A program made the position numbers and the translations under genes. This document shows positions 52,098 through 63,512 of a stretch of 64,000 bases of DNA, one piece after another (within the stretch, counting starts at the first letter, position 1; every line of letters begins with the position of its first letter). The stretch spans positions 46,502-110,501 of the forward strand of contig QANZ01016666.1 in NCBI GenBank assembly GCA_003254925.1. Direction: 5' to 3'. The notes beneath the pieces are model-generated. The model was not told where the DNA came from, did no database searches, and worked only from the letters and a program-made list of their open reading frames with translations. Origin of the DNA: Chamaecrista fasciculata (lineage: Eukaryota > Streptophyta > Magnoliopsida > Fabales > Fabaceae).

Positions 52098-53230
52098 ATG
52101 GGTGCAATTTTCATTGTATGATAATTCAGATTTATAAAATATATTTTCAACATGGTATCAGAGTATTTTGATCCTAGATGAATTTTCTCCACCTTCCATC
52201 TCGCCCCTTCTTCGGTGGCTGTTTTTTTCATTTTTCTTTATCAAACTTTCTTCATGTTTGAGAGCCCACTATTTTTTATGATCTTTAATTGTCACTGCCG
52301 GCCTAAGAAGATTTAGAGGGTCCAGATCGGCGATTCCCCGAAGTCTGGCGTCGTCCGAAGATGCACGTGTGTCTCACATGCCGATTGAAATTTTCGTGCT
52401 TTTTTCACACGTCGGTGCTTGGAGGCGCGTTGGACATCGTGCCATTCATCGCTTCATTGCGCCGCCGTCTAATGGCCATTTCTGGCCATTTCCGATCACC
52501 ACCCAAAGATTTCAACTGCTCGTGGTGGATTTTGTTGCTTGATAGTTTGTTGCAGTTGAGAATTTTCTTTTTGCTAGTTGTGACTTTATGTGGTTTTCAA
52601 CTTGCCCATATAGGCATCCTCAACCATGACCGAAGGGATCCAAATTTGAAAGCCAGACCAAAGTTCAAGACTTCTTTCCAATTCATCATTGATTGACACT
52701 ATTGGCCTCTAAGATTTCTAAGAAGAGTACATGCTCTAATGAAAGAGAGCCCCAGAGATTTGGAAAAAGAACACACGCTATCACCATTTTTCTTTATCCT
52801 TCTTAGTGGCCCTTGAGATTCGAGGAAGAGTACATGCTCTGGACAAAAAAAGAAAGCCTCTGAGACTCGGAAAAAGAACACATGTGATCACTATTTAAGT
52901 GGCCTCTGAGGTTCAAGAAGAGTACATGTTCTAGTGAAAAAAAAAGAGCCTTTGAGACTAAAAAAAAACATGCCATCACTATTTTTGTCTTTCATTGACA
53001 AGTTGACAATTGGCCTTTATTGCCAAAGTCAACAATACAAGCTAAGAAAATTCCTACATTGTATGAATATGTCAATCCTCATTTATTAAGTTAGTTGGTC
53101 AATATTTAGTTCTTATATATAAGTGGTTGAGTAGTTGAGTATTGAATTTATTAAGTGTTTTCCTTGTGTATTTATATGGGTGCAATCTTCATTGTATGAT
53201 AATTAAGATTTATGAAATATATTTTTAGCA
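52098..53230 (+). mobile_element. Stripped, non-autonomous LTR retroelement
   Basis: TGGTATCAGAG at 52153-52163 is the primer-binding site for initiator Met-tRNA and directly follows an LTR-like end. The 55 bases before it (52098-52152) match 53176-53230, so both LTR 3' ends survive. There are no gag or pol frames. Three tandem units of about 95-100 bp (TGGCCTCT...AAGAGTACATG, starting near 52706, 52808 and 52900) sit before the right LTR. The 5' parts of the LTRs do not match, so the element is rearranged. Confidence 0.6.
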
Positions 53231-54155
53231 TGATTGAAGTTGTTCTAGGTAAACCTCAGGTTGAACATCTCTCCTTCTAGAGGATGAATAATAATTTTTC
53301 CAAAGAATTCAAATATTTTACGGTCTTCTTCTTTTCTCCCTAAAACAGGAATACTTCTTCCATTGTAGTTCATATAACTTGTGTATGGGCATGTTCAATT
53401 TCTTAGCTGAAAAGGTTTCCTTTAGCTAAAAACAATGGCTTATGTGGTCTTTTATGTTTGATTTCTAACCTGAATATGGGAGTTCAGCCAGGCAATGATT
53501 CTATTCTACTATGGCCCAGAAAAAAAAAAAAAAAANTTATAAAATATTATATATTGCCTTGTTGATATAATGAAAATGTCTATGTGGAAATTTTTTGCTT
53601 TAAATTTATTATAAAATATTTTCTTTAAAATAATATACCAAAAGTAATTGATCTTCTAATAAAAGTTAAAGAATTAATGAAAACTAATGCATTATTACTT
53701 TTTTTTATATATAACTAATCTATATAATATGAACACTTCAATAGAATTAAAAAAAATACAAATACTTGGGATGAAAATATAGAAATAACCAATGAAAAGG
53801 ATACTTCAACCAAGATCTTCCATGAAAACCAATCTCAGATTGATTTAAAATTGGTATCTCCTTCTACCACTAATCATTCTATAAAGATTAATTAACCATT
53901 TTTTAGTCATTGCTTAATAATCTCTAACAACCTTTTCTAATAAGAATTTCCTCTAAGCCACAATAGACTCATAATCACCATTGCGAGTCGACGTTTATAA
54001 ATATTACAAATTTTCTACTTAGCTGCAATGAGGGGCCTTTTTATTGACAGGAAAAAAGACAAGGCATGAGATCTATACTAAGTAACATCATGCTCAACGA
54101 TCATGTCGAATGATGTTGCCTACCACCGCAATAAAGCATATTTCTACCACCGCAA

Positions 54156-55717
54156 TTAATCTTTCTTGTTTTCTTCCTTCACTTCATATTCTTCATCATA
54201 CTCATCATCATCATCATCATCATCATCCTCCTCATCCTCATATAGGCTCCTTCGAGGCCATTTTCCGAGATCAATTTTACTGTCCTCCTCATTTATGAGG
54301 TCAATCCCGAATTTAACATCACGATGTTTAACCAAAAGCCAACGAAGCAGCCGGTCTTCCTTGTTTAGGTAATGAAGCTCCTTGTTGATGTTGGGTGTAG
54401 CCATCATGGTCATTTGCATCATTTGACCCTACAATCATGCAAATATAATGTTGGTGACTGTCTCAATAGAACGGAGTAATTTTCAGTCAAATTAACGAAT
54501 AATCCATCTACCCACCAGAAAGTTTTGTTAGGTTCATTATAGGTAACGGTATTCCAAAACAGGACAGAAGGGATAAACTCTTAACAGTCAAATATTATAC
54601 TAAGAATGACACCTCTCAAGAAAGTAATAGCTTTCGAAACCACAAGACAGATGGAATAAAACCAGTTATTATATTGAGATTATATGACACTACTGAATCC
54701 TTTTTTAATCAGTTATACAATCTTATTGAGCTATCAAGGTTTCAGATATTTTGGAAACTATGAAAAGCAAGAAAAATTGAGTCAGCAGCAAGAATATTAG
54801 AAATGGCAAGTGAGGAGAGCCTTCAATTATGTGAAAACGTCTGAACTCTATTGTCTTTTAGAGAGGACATGTTCTCACGTGCATGTGACAACTTATAAAA
54901 TCTCAAACCAGACATCCACCTCTACATACATCCTACTATTATTTAGTACTTACTCGTCTCAAAGATTTGTACACCGCTGCAAATTTAGAATTTGTGAACC
55001 ATGTCACTTAAGTTTCAACATACTACCAAAACATTTCCCCCTCAGACATCACCTCTGCGTTTTTACCAGTCGTCCTATAATACATCAAGTTATTAATTTT
55101 GGTCTCATAGCTTTGCCCATGACTTACATGATAATAAATTCAATATATAAGCACTGAAAGTTTAGAGTTTAAAGTATAGTCCAGGAAACGGAAGCACTCA
55201 AGTGATGAATGATAATACACCAATACCATGTCAGATTTCATCATACCTAAATATAAATATACTGATTAGCTAAAGATTTCATTAAACATTAATATAGAAT
55301 ACCAATAAAGTAAATAGTATTGCCAATGTAAACTCCAAATCATATAACAAGCAATAAAACGTTAGTTTCACTCGATTTCAATAGGTTCAAGCTGGAACTT
55401 CTATACAAAATGAATGCCTACATGGCATAAATCATACAAAGAAATGTTCATAACAAGGTTTTTAAAAAAAGAAAGAAAGAAAAACATGAAATATAGATAC
55501 TGTCATTGCAACATCATGAATTTTCAAAACTGACCTGAAAATATCTGCCATCCAGCTTTTTGATACCATAGCCCAATTGAACTGTTCCAAGAGACTTAAA
55601 ATCAGTGACGACTCCATTTCTTCTATAGACATGTTTTCCCACCTTAGTAACCAAATCCATGAGAGTTTCCTTATTTATATGGGGCTTAAATAGAAGCATG
55701 CAATCGTAAAGAGGCAT
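54156..55717 (-). CDS. bS6-type organellar ribosomal protein, with acidic tail
   Basis: Two coding exons on the minus strand: 55535-55717 and 54156-54428 (phase 0), 151 residues in all. MPLYDCMLLFKPHINKETL starts the ferredoxin-like bS6 fold. GTVQLGYGIKKLDGRYFQ and NKELHYLNKEDRLLRWLLVK complete it. This is the plant family related to At3g18760, expected in the mitochondrial small ribosomal subunit. Residues from about 120 on are acidic (YEDEEDDDDDDDDEYDEEYE), encoded by a TCA/TCC-type microsatellite on the plus strand that may vary in length. The stop codon lies only about 10 bases from the end of the duplicated spacer copy. A leader intron upstream is possible. Confidence 0.93.
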
Positions 55718-56892
55718 TTTCCTTTGGTTTGGTTCTGCTCTGGGGCAGTCAAATCAGCTGTCAATCTGCTTCACCAAACAATCAATGAGGAAAGTTATAG
55801 GAATATTACAAATTTTGGGAATCTAAACATATGAAGTTATGGGTATTTCACAAACACCGATATCTGTTAACAAAAAGAGGGAGAGAACTCAGATAATCAT
55901 ATACATGTCAGTCTTCTTATTTTCTCTAATATCATGTCAAATAGGACCCGACACTTCAAATTGCATTTGATATATTTATATATAATCCTAACACAATGTC
56001 AAGAGAAAAAAACCTCAAACAACACAGGGGTTTACAAAGCCAACGAAGAACTCAACAACCAGATTCTACTTTAGTGTGCACAGATTTATAGAAAGACAGA
56101 TTCAGACTCCACAAGGAGCAATGAACAGAGAATAATCACGGAGTAGCCATATCATAACAACTCAATCCAACACTCAACAAATAACAAATATTCAATTTCA
56201 CGGACAGGAAAATAAATAGCTATAATGCAGCATCAAACCTAATAAAGCTGAAAGCAAATGGAAATTACAGAAGGAGGCTTCTCTTCGGTGGTTCAGTCAC
56301 GATGGCGGCGCGCGTTCCGTCTACGACGGCGGAGTGAGCGGCGGCGGCAATTCACCGTAGTGGCGAAATCAGTGAGAGAGGAAGGGTTTTGCGATATCTA
56401 TGAAGTGTTGTGCATTTTCACTTTCAGATTGAGATTGCACCTTGGGTTTTTTTTTTTTTATTTTTACAAATTTACACTTTGGGCTATTATCAATTTGGGC
56501 CAAACTTTCTGCATTGTAGATTGCTGTTTGTAAAAAATAAAAACTAAATATGTTGACCTTTTAATTTTATATATAATTTTAGGCCAAAAAAAAATTTATA
56601 TATAATTTCAAATCAGTTCTTTAAATATAAAGTATTTTGGCTCTTACTTATATAGACGAGAATTCAAATCTTTTAATTGATGCGAAGACTTTATTTTGAT
56701 AGATGATATATAATTTTTTTCGATAGATCTTTAAAAAAGTCAGGAGGTATTCTTTAATTTTAATGAGATATCGGTGCTATTGGTAAAGAAAAAAAGAAAA
56801 AAAAAATATCAGTATTCACTCCTATTTAAACATTTTATCACAAAAAAAACATTTTGATATTGTATTCAAAAAAATTTCATTCCATCTCTTAA
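55718..56892. other. bS6 leader/promoter and spacer
   Basis: A GC-rich stretch at 56290-56350 (GCGGCGGC) probably marks the transcription start of the bS6 gene, with a leader intron between it and the ATG. Nothing else is recognised. Confidence 0.4.
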
Positions 56893-58036
56893 GGGTGCGT
56901 TTAGATAATGGCATTTCAAATACCATGGAATTTCAAATGCTAGGGATTTGAATTCAAATTTTTAGTTATATTTTGATACTCAATCAATTTTTTTTTTTCA
57001 GTTTCAATCCGACCAGGCCGAATTTTTTGAGCCAGACCAGGCCGAGACGAATTTTTCGAGCACGAGTTGAATTTTCCAAGTCGGGCCAGCCTGAGTCGAA
57101 TTTTTCAAGCTGGGCCGGCCCGAGTCGAGTTTTTTGAGCTGGACCAGCCATAGTCGAGTTTTTCGAGTCAGACCGGCCCGAGTCAAATTTTTCGAACTGG
57201 GCCGGCCCGAGATGAATTTTTTCGAGTCGGGCCAGCTCGAGACGAATTTTTCGAGCTGGGCCGGACCGAGTTGAATTTTTTCGACTGGGTCGACTCGAGC
57301 CCAATATTTTCAGCCAAGCCGGTCAGGTTGGAAAAGTTCGACTCGGTCCGATCCAACATGAAAAATTCACTAAGATCAGCCCCGCTCGAAAATTTTCGCT
57401 CAGCCCGGCCCGGCTCACAAAATTCGTCTCGGCTCGAAAAATTCGAATCGGGCCGGTCCGGCTCGAAAAATTCGTCTCGGGCCGGCCCGGCTCAAAAAAT
57501 TCGACTCGAGCCGCCTCTGCTCGAAAAATTTGACTCAGGCCGGCCCGGCTCAAAAAATTCAACTCGAGCCGGCCCACCTCGAAAAATTCGTCTTGGACTG
57601 ACTCGGCTCGAAAAGTTCGTCTCGTGTCAGCCCAGCTTGAAAAATTCGTTTCGGGCCTGCCTTGCTCGAAAAATTCGTCTCGGGCCGGCGATGCTCGAAA
57701 AATTTGGCTCGGGCCGGCCCGGTCGAAAAAATTTGACTCGAGGTGGTCCATCTTAAAAAATTTGGCTCGGGTCGGCGTGACTCAAAAAATTGTCGTCTTA
57801 CAGATATCCAGAGTTTGATAGAAATGAGATTGAGAGCACAAGATCCATGGAAGAATTTTAACAATTCCACCTCTCTAGGTAGAATTGTAACTGCTACCAA
57901 ACAATACCATCTCAAAATCCCAATAATTTTGAATTACTAGTATTCTACTATCCAAACAATGTATTTTAATTACTAGTAAAATAAATACCTCCAAACAATA
58001 CTTTCCCCCCAAACTTTATCTCATCCAAACACACCC
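56893..58036. mobile_element. Harbinger/Tourist-like element carrying an inverted minisatellite
   Basis: The left end GGGTGCGTTTAGATAATG and the right end CATCCAAACACACCC are inverted repeats. Both are flanked by TAA (56890-56892 and 58037-58039), the PIF/Harbinger 3-bp target duplication. No transposase frame is present. The interior at 57000-57790 is a minisatellite; the rest is AT-rich. Confidence 0.75.
57000..57790. repeat. ~30-bp minisatellite that reverses orientation midway
   Basis: About 25 degenerate units fall into two groups. On the left (57000 to about 57300) they read TTTTTCGAGCTGGGCCGGCC then CGAG. On the right (about 57340-57790) they read the complement, CTCGGGCCGGCCCGGCTCGA then AAAATT. 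The period is a multiple of three, so open frames of 100-160 codons appear on both strands. They are by-products, not genes. Confidence 0.9.
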
Positions 58037-58115
58037 TAAGTATTTTAAATTGTCAAACCCGTAGATAAATCTCAATAAGGACTAGAAAATTTCATATGTG
58101 GTGGTTCACTTTGTA

Positions 58116-58443
58116 TAGCACTGTTAAACGGGCCGGCCCGGCCCGGCCCGTTATGGGCCACGGGCTAAACGGGCCGGGCCGTTTAGGCCCGTTTTTAAAC
58201 GGGCCAAATTTTTTAAACCCAATCCCGCCCATTTAGCGGGCGGGCCGGGCCGGCCCGCGGGCCTAAACATTTTTACATGCAAATTTTCTTAAAAAAATGT
58301 AAACGGGCCTAACCGCCCCGGCCCGTTACGGGCCACGGGCTAAACGGGCCGGGCCGTTTAGACCCGTTTTTAAACGGGCCAATTTTTTTAAGCCCAAGCC
58401 CGCCCATTTAGCGGGCGGGCCTAAGCCCGTTTTGACAGTGCTA
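58116..58443. mobile_element. hAT-like MITE with perfect 8-bp target duplication
   Basis: The ends TAGCACTGTTAAACGGG and CCCGTTTTGACAGTGCTA are inverted repeats. ACTTTGTA flanks both sides (58108-58115 and 58444-58451). The interior is very GC-rich for this window, with GGGCCGGCCC palindromes. It is itself built from two direct copies of a ~120-bp unit (about 58126-58255 and 58301-58430). Confidence 0.9.
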
Positions 58444-58451
58444 ACTTTGTA

Positions 58452-58625
58452 CATTATCTTGTAGCTTGAATATAGAGTTTCCCGAAATGAACGAAAAAGA
58501 AAATTAGATGGAATCAAATAGCTAATTTCAAACCACAAGCGTGTTAATTGTCGAACTCCTGACACTTACTTAAGCAACTTAGTGAACTAACCATTAGACC
58601 AACCAAACTTGGTTTTGTTAGTTTT
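58452..58625 (-). mobile_element. tRNA-derived SINE copy, same family as at 39350
   Basis: Minus strand: AAGTTTGGTTGGTCTAATGG then TTAG (A box) and GGAGTTCGACAATT (B box-like). The order of words matches the interrupted copy at 39350-40760. The 3' end is not defined. Confidence 0.55.
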
Positions 58626-59184
58626 CTCATTTGATCCCTTATGGTTGGGATTCAAAACTCACTTTTAAATATGAAGAGTATTAATCGATTGTTAATCTTT
58701 AAATAAAAGTTAGTTTCAAGAGAATCAGACATTTTATAAACAGTTGATACTCCAATCCACAAAAAATTGCCAATACTTCAAAATAAGATGATTAGGGATT
58801 ACATTTAAATCTTTGCAATAACAAGGGATCATTAATTTAAGAAGGGCTCATTTAATAAAACATTATTCTACTTAATATTTCATAAATTTATTTATTATTG
58901 TTTTTAATCTTTTTATTTATCAATACTATTAATAATGAATAAAATTAAAAACAATATACTAAAAATAATTAAATTAAAAAAAGCTAACATATAAATTACT
59001 CAAATCTATCATATATTTGATCCCCACATAATAATTAATATAGTTATATTATATGAAGGAGCAACAAAGAGTATTCACAGTCAATCAGACCCTAATAATT
59101 TGGATGCTAGTGATACAGAAAAAAGAAAACATATAGGTATTTTAAAATCACATACCAATTTTTTTTTTTTTTGAAAAACAAAAA
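58626..59184. other. 3' flank of the aspartic protease gene
   Basis: AT-rich with no gene seen. Confidence 0.45.
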
Positions 59185-61184
59185 CTATAGATTAGTGCAG
59201 TCGGTTGGCTTAAAAGACACAATCTTTTGATCTAAATCAAACCCAATTAAGACATTAGACTGTGCAAAATTCCCAAATATAAAATCTCCATCGTCACTAC
59301 CCGCCATGGCAAAGCAATAAACCCCATCTTTAGGTGGAATAAAAGTTTGGGTGGGCATCAACGGCAGATCTGCGTCGTTGTCAAAATGAGCGGTGAGGAT
59401 TGGAGGTTCAAAGTTATTAGTGTCACTCTTATAACAAAGTTGTGTCCTTAAATCAGGGTCATCCTCTATGGGTATCATATTACTTTGTCCCTTCAATTCT
59501 TGCACCAAAGACTCATAAAATTCTTGAGGCAAATATGTTGCTGGTGTGCCTGAATCGATCATTATGTTGCCTTGTGGATATGAAGTATTGTTGTTATTAA
59601 TATTATTGTTGAAAGGTATGAAAGTGTCTCCAACACTTATGCCTTTTAGGGTCACCATGTAGGACGTTTGACCATCTTGGGATACTAATGGGGTTGTTAC
59701 TACCCCTTCTCCGCACACTTCACTGCCTTCTCCAAATTTCAATATCCCTACAAGTTACAAGAAATAACAGTTACTTTTATATATGTATATAAATATTACT
59801 AATTTAATTCAATCTGTTGGTTTGTAAAAATTAAAAAAAATAAATAAATTTTATTTTTTTTATCAAAATTATATTTTAATCTCTCAAATAATATTATTAT
59901 TGTTATTATTATTTCAATTTAATTAATTCAACCCACCCCATCATATAAAATATTAAGCTTGAATCAACTCGCCTTGAATCTAATTCAACCCAAGCTTTAA
60001 ACACCTCTAAAACAAATAGGTCAAAATGTAAATTTGGTTTCATATCTTTTCTTCAGTTCTCAATTTAGTCTTGTATCTTTCTTTGTTGTGATTTTGGTCT
60101 TATATATTTGCAAAAAGTCCCAATTTGATCTCATATTTTTTAGCCAAGTTGCAGAATTTGTCTCATATCTTTACAAAATCGATTAATCTTTTTGCAAATA
60201 TATGAAACAAATTCTGCACCTAAAGATATATAACTAATTCTGCAATTAACTCAAAGATATGAGACCAAACTGAAAAATGAGTAAAAGATATAGGACTGAA
60301 TTTGGATATTGGCCAAAAAATTACAATTAAGTTATTTTCTCAATTGTATTGCTCCTCAACGTATATATCTATCATGTTTAGATTAGATAAAATTCTCAAA
60401 TTAAATACACAGAAATTGAGACATCCATGCATATATATATACCTGAAATATTAGGATGAGTTCGAAAGGGCACCAAACACTGAGAGAACTTCCTGCCCCC
60501 ATAAAGGGCACCAACTTGGGAAACAAGGGACAGTGGTCCTCCACCAAGTCCTATAATCCCCATATCATTCTCATTCATATTCCCAGAATTGCTATGTCCA
60601 CACCCAAACACTATTTCTATTTCATTTTCTGCTCCTTCAATATTATCTTCTCCTTGCAATCTAATCCTCTCTCGCGCCAAAACCCCTTTGCTCACCGACG
60701 AATCCGCATACGCATAAGTGTACTCGCACACATTATTATTCCTTTTCTCCGAGCACGACGAACCGTAGAGAAGCCCGCACTGCTCCGAACCGCACGGGAT
60801 CTCACTGTAGGTGCTGGATTTGGTGGGGTCGAACATCGGCCTTTTCTGTTTGTAACAGTTCTCGCAGGGTGCGCATTGCGCCCATATGAGGTCACTGCCT
60901 GTGTCCGCTAATCCGTAAAGCTCCAATGGCGGCGTGCCAAGTGTCAGCTTCATCAGGTAGTCCCCGTTGTTGGATGTCACTTTAGTAAATACAGTTTTGG
61001 AGGCAAAAAATAATGAAGATGAAGAAGAAATGGGTGTGTTTGTGTTGTGGATTAATTGGACAGTGAAGCCTCTGTTATTACTGCTATTAGTGATGCTGGT
61101 TTCAAGTGTTGGTGTTGTTTGGAATAAGATAAGGATCAAAAGAAGAAAAAGGAAATGAAAATGGAAGTAGAGAATGTTAACCAT
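59185..61184 (-). CDS. CDR1-like aspartic protease, secreted
   Basis: Two exons on the minus strand, 60443-61184 and 59185-59747, encode 434 residues. Residues 1-24 are a hydrophobic signal peptide. A short prosegment (FTVQLIHNTN) follows. The catalytic DTGS is at about 94-97 and the second motif DSGT at about 312-315. Between them lies the plant-specific cysteine-rich insert (CAPCENCYKQKRPMFDPTKS), typical of nepenthesin/A1B peptidases. DADLPL and FGNFAQSNVLIGFDL close the C-terminal lobe. Members such as CDR1 act in the apoplast in defence signalling; that role is inferred here. Many relatives lack introns, whereas this gene has one of 695 bases that contains a fold-back element. A TATA box lies 54 bases upstream of the ATG. 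Confidence 0.93.
60019..60314. mobile_element. Fold-back element inside the protease intron
   Basis: AATTTGGTTTCATATCTTTT on the left pairs with AAAAGATATAGGACTGAATT on the right, and further 'TCATATCTTT' words pair inward. About 60-90 bp per arm. No clear target duplication was found. Confidence 0.6.
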
Positions 61185-61237
61185 GGCTTTATGTTATGGA
61201 GCTTGTGATGAAAAGCAAAGTAAGGACTAAGGAGCCT

Positions 61238-61245
61238 TATTTATA
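61238..61245 (-). promoter_or_regulatory. TATA box of the aspartic protease gene
   Basis: The minus strand reads TATAAATA, 54 bases before the ATG, leaving a leader of about 25 bases. Confidence 0.65.
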
Positions 61246-63476
61246 CTACTTCAAATTCAAAAGTGAAGAGCTTGAATAGGAAATAGAGTTTTTGACTTAT
61301 TAGTGATTGGGTTTTTTGATCCATTGATTAGTTAGTATTATAATTTTTATTTTGTAGTTAAAAAATTTAGGTGAGGGGATGGCGCCTCGGTCTAGGATAA
61401 GAGCAAGTCTCGAGGCTCGATGAACATTTACAGAGATACTTACAAATAATTCACCAAATGAAACATCACCAGAATTCAAACCCAAACCATACAATTATCA
61501 TAGGCGAAAGGTAACCAAGTGAGTCAAATCTCGTTAGCGAAACAATCTTAGAGACACATGTGATCGAGCCCTTACAAGTTTGGCTTTGGTGGGTAAGACC
61601 AAACATAATTTCTTCTCATTATTTTTGTTGGTAACCTAACAATAAAGATCAAAAGGTATTTTTGGGTGGCTAACACTATTTATTTTGATTTCTTCTCATT
61701 CATTTTAATTAATTTAGCTAAAATGTTTAGAGAAAAAATTATTTCACTAATATTTTCATTCAAGAAGTCATTGTTTTATTAGTTTATGCCAGATGTTAAA
61801 TACAATAATAACTAACTTTAAATTTCAGTTAGAATTTTCATGCAAGAAGTCATTTCATGCTCTGTTTTTAAGAGAGAGAAAGCTGAGGGAGAGAGTTTGG
61901 ACGGAATATGGGTAAAAAATGAGAGAGTCGCAGATTCTCTGTATTTTAATATTTTTCGTTAAAAAAAATTCTCTATATTTATTTTATTTGTATTTGTTAT
62001 AGAGTTAAAAAGCAATAGACAAATAACTACATGATAGTGTAGTCTAATAGTTTTTCACATGTTCCCTTAATCAAGTGATAAGATTCTAATCCTAACAATG
62101 AATAGTGAATACTTTTGGTTTATACCAAAAAAAAAAAAAAGAGATAGTCACACAAAAAAAGAGTGATAGAAAGAGAGAGTGTAAATTCTATACATTTATT
62201 ATTTCATGAGACTCTTATTTTCTTTTTCCCTTTTTCACTCTAGTTTCACAAAAAAAAAATAGATAAACAAGTTTAACAGATCCGATCCCCGAAAAAAAAA
62301 TATTAGAAACTAAAACAAAATTCATCTCAAATATTTCGGACCAATATGAGATTTTGACCTTCAAAGTTTCTAATTTTTTTTTGTAGAATAATTAAAATTC
62401 ACGAAAATTCTTGTACATTTTTCTTCTTTTTTTTTTATCAGGAAAAAAAAACATAACGTATTTAAACAAACCCAATGTACACAAACACACTTTTCACTGA
62501 TGTCTAAGTAAAAAACTAATATTCACTGTCATATGTTGATACCAACTGAAGTGCGTGTCTTTCACTAAAACAAGAGATTAGAGGACTAGCATGGGAGTTT
62601 TTTTTTTTTTTTCTGAAAAAGACTAGCATGGGAGTTGATTTGCCATTATGTAGTAAAAAGTGAAGTCTTTGTGGAGAATAAAAACTTTATGTATGAAATA
62701 CGAAATACACGGAATGTCAAATGTATAAATGTATATGAGAAAGTGACCGTGTTAAATATTATTTTAATTTGTTGAGGAAGATATGGAGATTATTAATAAT
62801 TTCCGTATAAGAAACCGCTTGTGAATTCATTTGTCTTATCAATTATCATCATACACCCAAATATTGCAGCATGTGATGAGAAAGTTAGTCACACGGCACA
62901 ATCAACACCCACGTCATATATTGATTTTCATTAACTATGTGTGATTAATTAATTAGTTAATTGACGAAATATTGGAGCAATAAACTTCCAGATATTTCAA
63001 CCTCAGAGAAAATGAGGGACTATGTTCATAATATATCATCAATTGCGTTTTTAAATTTCTTTATTGTGGCTGTGCTTCCAAATCAATTCATAACTGAGAT
63101 TTCTAATGGTAGTATTTTTGTCCAATCATTCTAAATATATTTTTCAGGCTTTATCTGAAGTTTGTTCTCCAAAAATTGCAATATCCTTATTTATTTATCT
63201 GATTACTCTGTTTTGGGTTTATATATATAGATATACTTTTGTATCACCCCCAAAATTAAAATACCACGGTTTACTCAAAATTAATATCACAAAAATACAA
63301 AATGTAGTTTAGCTGCGTTAGTGGCATATCCTCTTGCTATTTTAAAACATTTAGGCCTGCTTAATTAATTATAGAAGATCCATTTATGTTTCAATGAAAG
63401 CACACAATCTTATTTTATCATAACAGTTTTAGAAATGCTTGTTTTATTGTCAACATATGAATACCAATAATACTAA
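61246..63476. other. Upstream spacer of the protease gene
   Basis: AT-rich. Contains a possible worn SINE copy at about 62034-62146 (GTAGTCTAATAGT ... poly(A)) and many homopolymer runs. No gene is supported. Confidence 0.45.
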
Positions 63477-63512
63477 TTAGGGGCTTTCTGTGCCCTAACA
63501 GGTACGGAAATA
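63477..63512 (-). mobile_element. Helitron-like 3' terminus, decayed
   Basis: Minus strand: a degenerate stem (TTTCCGTACC / GGGCACAGAAA), spacer GCCC, then CTAA and a host T. The same layout and inner words (AATATGTATGTAACGTTTGA) occur at 63780 and, in part, at 14609. Confidence 0.5.

Larger units (their letters stand above)
48253..54147. repeat. ~1-kb direct duplication flanking a 3.9-kb insert
   Basis: Copy A (about 48253-49348) and copy B (about 53231-54147) share long blocks, such as GGTTGAACATCTCTCCTTCT, GGGAGTTCAGCCAGGCAATG and CTTAGCTGCAATGAGGGG. Copy A starts in the 3' flank of the scramblase-family gene. Copy B ends about 10 bases from the bS6 stop codon. Each copy has its own indels, and copy B contains an A run and an N (53536). 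Confidence 0.85.

Noticed and set aside
48253..54147. Direct ~1-kb repeats as LTRs of one large retrotransposon
   Set aside because: No primer-binding site follows copy A, no matching 5-bp target repeat flanks the pair, and the interior holds an SPT5 fragment and a different LTR relic.
57271..57756. 161-codon frame as a repetitive protein gene
   Set aside because: Equal-quality frames exist on the other strand, and the frame is explained by a minisatellite with a period divisible by three.
61370..61560. Minus-strand SINE
   Set aside because: Weak A- and B-box-like words (GGGTTTGAATTC), but no defined ends or target repeat.
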